Assembly: GCA_903842845.1 (NCBI GenBank)
Contig: CAIMNN010000517.1
Coordinates: forward strand, 1 to 10,035
Source of the DNA: an uncultured Acidobacteriaceae bacterium
GTDB lineage: Bacteria > Acidobacteriota > Terriglobia > Terriglobales > Acidobacteriaceae
Length of the DNA: 10,035 bases
Reading direction: 5' to 3'
Made by a program: the position numbers and the translations under genes. Under the pieces are notes generated by a model. That model saw nothing but the letters and a program-made list of their open reading frames with translations, was not told where the DNA came from and did not search any database. Below, in pieces: positions 6,482 to 10,035 of this stretch. The number at the start of each line of letters is the position of its first letter. Positions within the stretch are counted from its first letter, which is position 1.

Positions 6482-6568
6482 ACTTTAGTTTGGCAGGCTG
6501 GCACGCTGAATGTAAAGATGTCGATTTACTTCTCACGGATTAGCCCATCCGCACCGATTATGGAAATT

Positions 6569-6841
6569 TCAGTAATGATACCGCGCCTGCAAAAAATCCA
6601 CCCGCTCATCCTGCACGCGATACACCAGCCTGTGCTCCTGAGTGATACGGCGGCTCAAGCATCCGCTCAGCACAAATTTCAACGCCTCTGGCTTTCCTAT
6701 TCCGCTAAACGGGTCTGACATCACAGCTTCAACCAGTTCCAGCGTCCGCAACGCCGCGCGACGGTCGGTCTTCACCCACCAAATCAGATCTTCGCGAAAC
6801 TCCTCGTGGAATATCGCAACTCGCTTCAGCCGCGCATGCAT
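6569..6841 (-). CDS. yoeB: YoeB-family toxin, ribosome-dependent mRNA endonuclease
   Basis: YoeB toxins cleave mRNA in the ribosomal A site when freed from their antitoxin. The 90-residue chain carries the family signature almost intact: DPFSGIGKPEALK, LSG, SRRITQEHRLVY and the C-terminal RYHY. By alignment from memory to E. coli YoeB, the catalytic residues Glu46, Arg65 and His83 correspond to Glu52, Arg71 and His89. Arg65 (for Arg59) and the terminal Tyr90 are also kept, so the toxin looks active. The ATG at 6841 adds about six residues to the usual N-terminus; no later start codon fits. It begins three bases after the antitoxin stop, so the two are translationally coupled, antitoxin first. 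It is distinguished from RelE and ParE by the GKPE...SRRI...RYHY pattern. Confidence 0.95.
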   Translation of the reverse strand: MHARLKRVAIFHEEFREDLIWWVKTDRRAALRTLELVEAVMSDPFSGIGKPEALKFVLSGCLSRRITQEHRLVYRVQDERVDFLQARYHY

Positions 6842-6844
6842 CGC

Positions 6845-7150
6845 TCAGCTTCTCTTGCTCGCTGCCGGAGCCTTGTCCAGCCCCACTGAAAGCCTCAAAC
6901 TGTCCAGACTCTCCGCACGACGCTTGCCCTTTTGTGATGCAGCCAGCGCGCTCATCAAACGCTCCACATTCTTAGGCGAGCGCAACAGGTATGCCGTCTC
7001 CAGCAAGCCTTCCAACTCCTCTGCCGCCACCATCGCCACATCGCGTGCGCCGCGCCGGCGAACAAAAACAACCTCGCGATCGTCGCTGACCTGGTCAAGA
7101 TACGAGGACAACCCCTCGCGCAAAGATGTGTAGGTGGTTTCGACTGCCAT
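6845..7150 (-). CDS. yefM: YefM-family antitoxin (Phd/YefM), partner of YoeB
   Basis: This is the antitoxin and transcriptional repressor of the toxin-antitoxin operon. The N-terminal half (about 1-55) has the Phd/YefM DNA-binding layout: TTYTSLREGLSSYLDQV, then a beta strand VVFVRRRG and the helix MVAAEELEGL. Residues 50-66 contain LLETAYLLRSPKNVERL, the hallmark of YefM that leads into the toxin-binding segment. At 101 residues it is longer than E. coli YefM (about 83); the extra is a charged, probably disordered tail rich in Lys, Arg, Ala and Ser. AGAGGG at 7163-7158 lies seven bases before the ATG. The operator half-site at 7153-7158 touches this ribosome binding site, consistent with autoregulation by YefM and the YefM-YoeB complex. 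Confidence 0.95.
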   Translation of the reverse strand: MAVETTYTSLREGLSSYLDQVSDDREVVFVRRRGARDVAMVAAEELEGLLETAYLLRSPKNVERLMSALAASQKGKRRAESLDSLRLSVGLDKAPAASKRS

Positions 7151-7152
7151 AC

Positions 7153-7199
7153 CTGTACCCTCTATCTATAAAAGTACAGCTTTCCTGTACGTCTGTCAA
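7153..7199 (-). promoter_or_regulatory. yefM-yoeB promoter and autoregulatory operator
   Basis: A perfect inverted repeat, GTACAG (7174-7179) and CTGTAC (7185-7190) with a five-base spacer, is accompanied by a third half-site CTGTAC at 7153-7158. E. coli YefM-YoeB binds palindromes with a TGTACA core, so these match the known operator type. On the minus strand TTGACA (7199-7194) is a perfect -35 box. With a 17-base spacer the -10 would be TACTTT (7176-7171), a weak match; TATAGA (7170-7165) is better but 23 bases away. The palindrome lies between -35 and -10, ideal for repression. The -35 overlaps the stop codon of the upstream membrane-protein gene. Confidence 0.7.
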
Positions 7200-8134
7200 T
7201 CCGCCACCGGTTCACCTGCGCCGCGGAACTTGTACCAGAACTCCACAAAGCTCTTCAACCGCACCACCTGGAAATAATCATTGGCCACAAAATTGAAAAC
7301 GATCGCAACCATCGTGATCGTGCGCAGCGAGGTATTGCCAATCTGCTCGCCAAACGGCAACGGCGCAGCGCTCAACACCGCGGCCAGAACCATCAAGGCC
7401 AGCCGCACTATGCCCATCACAAGATTTATCTCGACCAGCTTGCTCGTGAATCCCTTGCCCAACCGCACGCTCTGCCCCAGTGCGCGCCACGGCGACAGCC
7501 CTTCCATCGCAACCAACACCGGCGCAACCATCACCGGCCAGCTGATGAGCGCCCACGCAACAAAAGTCGTGAGCGTCAGCAGAACCACGCTTATCAAATA
7601 GCCGGTCAGGTTCGGCTCGCCATCTATATATATGTTGTCGGCGGCAATCCCGCCCATCAACCACCACCAAAAGCTGAGGACAAGGCCGATGGTCAGCAAC
7701 TGCGCCGCCTGCAAAAACACAAACGATATCGGCCGCCACTTCTTCTTGGGCTCCATTCGCCAGACAATCAGGCTGCGCCCGAGTGCCGAAAGCACAATCC
7801 ACGCCAACGCCGCCGTTGGCAGCAGCCACTTCGCCGTGTCGACAACAAAAGGCGTATACGCGCGCCACGCCTCGCCGATGTGCTGCGCAATCTGCCAGGG
7901 ATTGTTCGAATCAAGATTGGTAAGACCAAACTGCACCGGCGGCAGCTCGTGGAAAATGCGCCGCATCTCACGCGCCACCACAATGAGGAACGGCACACCA
8001 AACAACCACCGCCAACCAACCTCGATCAGCGTCAACACCGGACGCATCCACGCCCAGCTCATCTGCCCCACGAGAGTTTGAGTGCCGCGAAGCGCCTGCG
8101 CTCCTCGAACTGGCTTTGTCATTAAGGCGCTCAC
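7196..8134 (-). CDS. Polytopic inner-membrane protein of unknown function
   Basis: This is an integral membrane protein of about 308-312 residues. Six hydrophobic stretches are visible at roughly 36-53, 101-124, 137-161, 178-207, 236-256 and 270-288. The segment between helices 4 and 5 reads VAPVLVAMEGLSPWRALGQSVRLGKG. This resembles the 'P..v.Eg.sp..Al..S..L.kG' loop of the YciC/DUF975-like and glycerophosphodiesterase membrane-domain proteins, so a relationship to that broad group is inferred. No enzymatic motif was found. The start is uncertain: GTG at 8134 directly abuts the leuS stop codon, while ATG at 8122 (residue 5) has GTGAG seven bases upstream and may be preferred. Co-transcription with leuS is likely. 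The stop at 7196-7198 lies inside the -35 box of yefM-yoeB. Confidence 0.85.
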   Translation of the reverse strand: MSALMTKPVRGAQALRGTQTLVGQMSWAWMRPVLTLIEVGWRWLFGVPFLIVVAREMRRIFHELPPVQFGLTNLDSNNPWQIAQHIGEAWRAYTPFVVDTAKWLLPTAALAWIVLSALGRSLIVWRMEPKKKWRPISFVFLQAAQLLTIGLVLSFWWWLMGGIAADNIYIDGEPNLTGYLISVVLLTLTTFVAWALISWPVMVAPVLVAMEGLSPWRALGQSVRLGKGFTSKLVEINLVMGIVRLALMVLAAVLSAAPLPFGEQIGNTSLRTITMVAIVFNFVANDYFQVVRLKSFVEFWYKFRGAGEPVAD

Positions 8135-10035
8135 TTACTTTACAACCAGGTTCACAGCACGCCCTGGCACAACGATTACCTTCACTAGTGTCTTGCCCTC
8201 GATGCGCTGCTGCACTTTTTCATCGGCCATCGCCGCAGCTTCAATCTTTTTTGCATCCGCGCCCGCTGCAACCTTCACCACGCTCACCAGCTTGCCATTC
8301 ACCGAAACAGGAATCTCCTGCTCGTCCTCGGCGGCCAGCGCAGCATCGGACTTCGGCCAACTCTGGCGCAACACCGCGCCCTCGCCACCCAATTCTTCCC
8401 ACAGCTCAGCCGACAAGAACGGCGCGAACGGAGCCAACAACAGCACCAGTGTCCGCAGCAGCTCCTGCATCACCACCGGCCGCACTTCGCCCGCCGCCAA
8501 CTGCGCGTCAGCGCCTTGCAGCTCGTTCACCAACTCCATGATCGCTGCTATGCAAGTGTTGAAGTGCCAGCGTCCCTCAAAGTCCAGCGTAATCTTTGCA
8601 ACCGTCTGATGCAGCTTGCGCAGCAGCTTGAGCTCAACACCGGCAACCTCGCCGCGAGTTTCCTTCGCACCGCGCGCACTCGCCGAATATTTTGTCGTCA
8701 ATCGCCACACGCGCCCGAGGAAACGGCTCACACCGGCCACCCCATCCTCCTGCCAATCCAAGTCGCGATCCGGCGGCGCGGCAAACAGCGCATACATCCT
8801 CGTCGCATCGGCGCCATAACGGCCAACCATGTCGTCAGGCGAAACCACATTGCCTTTCGACTTCGACATCTTCGCGCCGTCCTTGATCACCATTCCCTGC
8901 GTGAACAATCGCGTCGCGGGCTCATCATTTTTTATCAGCCCCAGGTCGCGCATCACCTTCGTCCAATACCGCGAGTAGATCAAATGCAGAATCGCGTGCT
9001 CCACGCCTCCGATGTACTGGTCAATCGGAAACCAGTACTGCGCCGTCGCCGGATCAAACGGCTGCTTGTCGTTCTTAGCATTCGTGTATCGATAGAAGTA
9101 CCAGCTCGAGTCGACAAACGTGTCCATCGTGTCGGTCTCGCGACGCGCCAGCCCGCCGCACTTCGGGCACTTCGCGTTCACAAACTCCGCCACGCGGCTC
9201 AGCGGCGACCCACCCTGCTGCGTAATCTCAACCTGCGGAGGCAACAGCACCGGCAATTGATCATCGGGCACCGGAACCAACCCGTCATCCACACATTTGT
9301 TCTCGCAGTAAAGCATCGGAATCGGCGTGCCCCAATACCGCTGACGGCTCACGCCCCAATCCTTCAACCGGAACGTCACCTTCGCCTCTCCGAACTTCCC
9401 CGCCGCCGCAACCTCCTGCAACTTTTTCTGCGCAGCCTCACAGCTCATCCCCGAGTACTCACCCGAGTTGATGAGCACGCCATCTTCCGAGCAGAACGGC
9501 AACACGACCGCTTCGTCGCTTTTCTCCGCCGCCTCAATCACCTGCCGCACAGCAATTCCATACTTCGTCGCAAACTCGTAGTCGCGCTCGTCGTGCGCAG
9601 GCACACTCATAATCGCGCCGGTCCCGTAATCCATCAGGATGTAATTCGCCACCCAGATAGGAACCTTCTCGCCGCTGTACGGGTTCACTGCAAACTTGCC
9701 CGTGTCGACGCCATGCTTCTCAATCGCGCCAACATCGCCGGCCTCGCGCGCTTTTTTCTGCTCATCAAGCAGCGCGGCTACTTTTGATTGAAGCCCCGCA
9801 TCCTGCGCGCAGAACTCCACCGTCAGCGGATGCTCCGGCGCCAACTGCACACTCGTCGCGCCGTAGATAGTATCCACACGCGTAGTGAACACGCTAATCT
9901 TTATGCCCCGGCGCTCGTGCTTTCCATGACTAGTGACAAAACCTTCACATCCATCGTCATCCAGGAAGAAATCAACCTCCGTACCCTCGCTGCGCCCGAT
10001 CCAGTTGCGCTGCATCGTGCGTACCTTCTCCGGCC
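8135..10035 (-). CDS. leuS: Leucyl-tRNA synthetase, C-terminal about 632 residues (5' end outside window)
   Basis: LeuS charges tRNA-Leu with leucine in the cytoplasm. The frame stays open through the right edge: residues before the Met at 10015 read PEKVRT, which joins MQRNWIGRSEG as in other LeuS proteins, so that Met is internal. About 200-230 residues with the HIGH motif are missing. Present are the CP1 editing domain, with the threonine-rich TTRVDTIYG (about 9860-9890) and SVPAHDERD (about 9584-9610) bearing the editing Asp. Then come SRQRYWGTPIPMLYC, a CPKC pair at about 9150-9165 with DTFVDSSWYFYRY, and the KMSKS loop at 8858-8872. The anticodon-binding and C-terminal domains follow and end normally in AVNLVVK. 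No lesion is seen. This bacterial-type enzyme heads the minus-strand gene string in view. Confidence 0.97.
   Translation of the reverse strand, partial: PEKVRTMQRNWIGRSEGTEVDFFLDDDGCEGFVTSHGKHERRGIKISVFTTRVDTIYGATSVQLAPEHPLTVEFCAQDAGLQSKVAALLDEQKKAREAGDVGAIEKHGVDTGKFAVNPYSGEKVPIWVANYILMDYGTGAIMSVPAHDERDYEFATKYGIAVRQVIEAAEKSDEAVVLPFCSEDGVLINSGEYSGMSCEAAQKKLQEVAAAGKFGEAKVTFRLKDWGVSRQRYWGTPIPMLYCENKCVDDGLVPVPDDQLPVLLPPQVEITQQGGSPLSRVAEFVNAKCPKCGGLARRETDTMDTFVDSSWYFYRYTNAKNDKQPFDPATAQYWFPIDQYIGGVEHAILHLIYSRYWTKVMRDLGLIKNDEPATRLFTQGMVIKDGAKMSKSKGNVVSPDDMVGRYGADATRMYALFAAPPDRDLDWQEDGVAGVSRFLGRVWRLTTKYSASARGAKETRGEVAGVELKLLRKLHQTVAKITLDFEGRWHFNTCIAAIMELVNELQGADAQLAAGEVRPVVMQELLRTLVLLLAPFAPFLSAELWEELGGEGAVLRQSWPKSDAALAAEDEQEIPVSVNGKLVSVVKVAAGADAKKIEAAAMADEKVQQRIEGKTLVKVIVVPGRAVNLVVK

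Noticed and set aside
6482..6530. A TTTACA ... ACTAAAGT arrangement just upstream of guaA resembling the tandem-unit promoters
   Set aside because: On the minus strand the spacer between the two words is about 23 bases, too long for a normal promoter, and the TAAAGT word touches the start codon, leaving no room for a leader.
5831..6718. A 295-codon plus-strand open frame opposite guaA and the end of yoeB
   Set aside because: It is antisense to two well-supported genes, rich in Arg and His, with no ribosome binding site or recognisable motif.
8516..9787. A 423-codon plus-strand open frame opposite leuS
   Set aside because: It lies wholly antisense to a clearly conserved LeuS. Its product is an Arg/His/Leu-rich string without domain features, as expected from the reverse complement of GC-rich coding DNA.

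Overview
The window reads as chromosomal DNA of a moderately GC-rich Gram-negative bacterium, probably an acidobacterium. This is inferred from the style of the secreted proteins, the GH3-type N-terminus and the mix of genes; no 16S or other decisive marker is present. It falls into three blocks.

Block 1 (1-1729, minus strand): hutH (histidine ammonia-lyase, complete) is followed after a single base by the first 53 codons of a secreted protein that looks like a glycoside hydrolase family 3 enzyme and runs off the left edge.

Block 2 (about 1730-4930, plus strand) is the most unusual part. Three tandem paralogues encode secreted proteins of 263, 260 and 252 residues that match no family I can name. 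Each gene is a complete transcription unit with its own promoter, leader, Shine-Dalgarno and intrinsic terminator. The three promoters share TTGAC / TTTAC / TA-rich boxes, and in all three exactly 62 bases separate the -10-like box from the ATG. The proteins share a signal peptide, four cysteines in the mature chain and several conserved blocks (WYSGD, VWVPF-like, VATGR, GWGD, EFSVGMTG). The block is visibly AT-richer than the housekeeping genes on either side, and no transposase or integrase is seen.

Block 3 (4931-10035, minus strand), read in the direction of transcription, is leuS (leucyl-tRNA synthetase, 5' end outside the window), a six-helix integral membrane protein of unknown role whose possible GTG start abuts the leuS stop, a yefM-yoeB type II toxin-antitoxin pair with a recognisable TGTAC-type operator, and guaA (GMP synthase). 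No convincing terminator or separate promoter is visible between yoeB and guaA, so guaA may receive transcripts from the toxin-antitoxin promoter or from leuS.

No tRNA, rRNA, CRISPR array, insertion sequence or phage gene was found. No gene-free stretch exceeds 300 bases; the longest gaps (1730-2018 and 2811-3095) hold the promoters and terminators of the tandem units.
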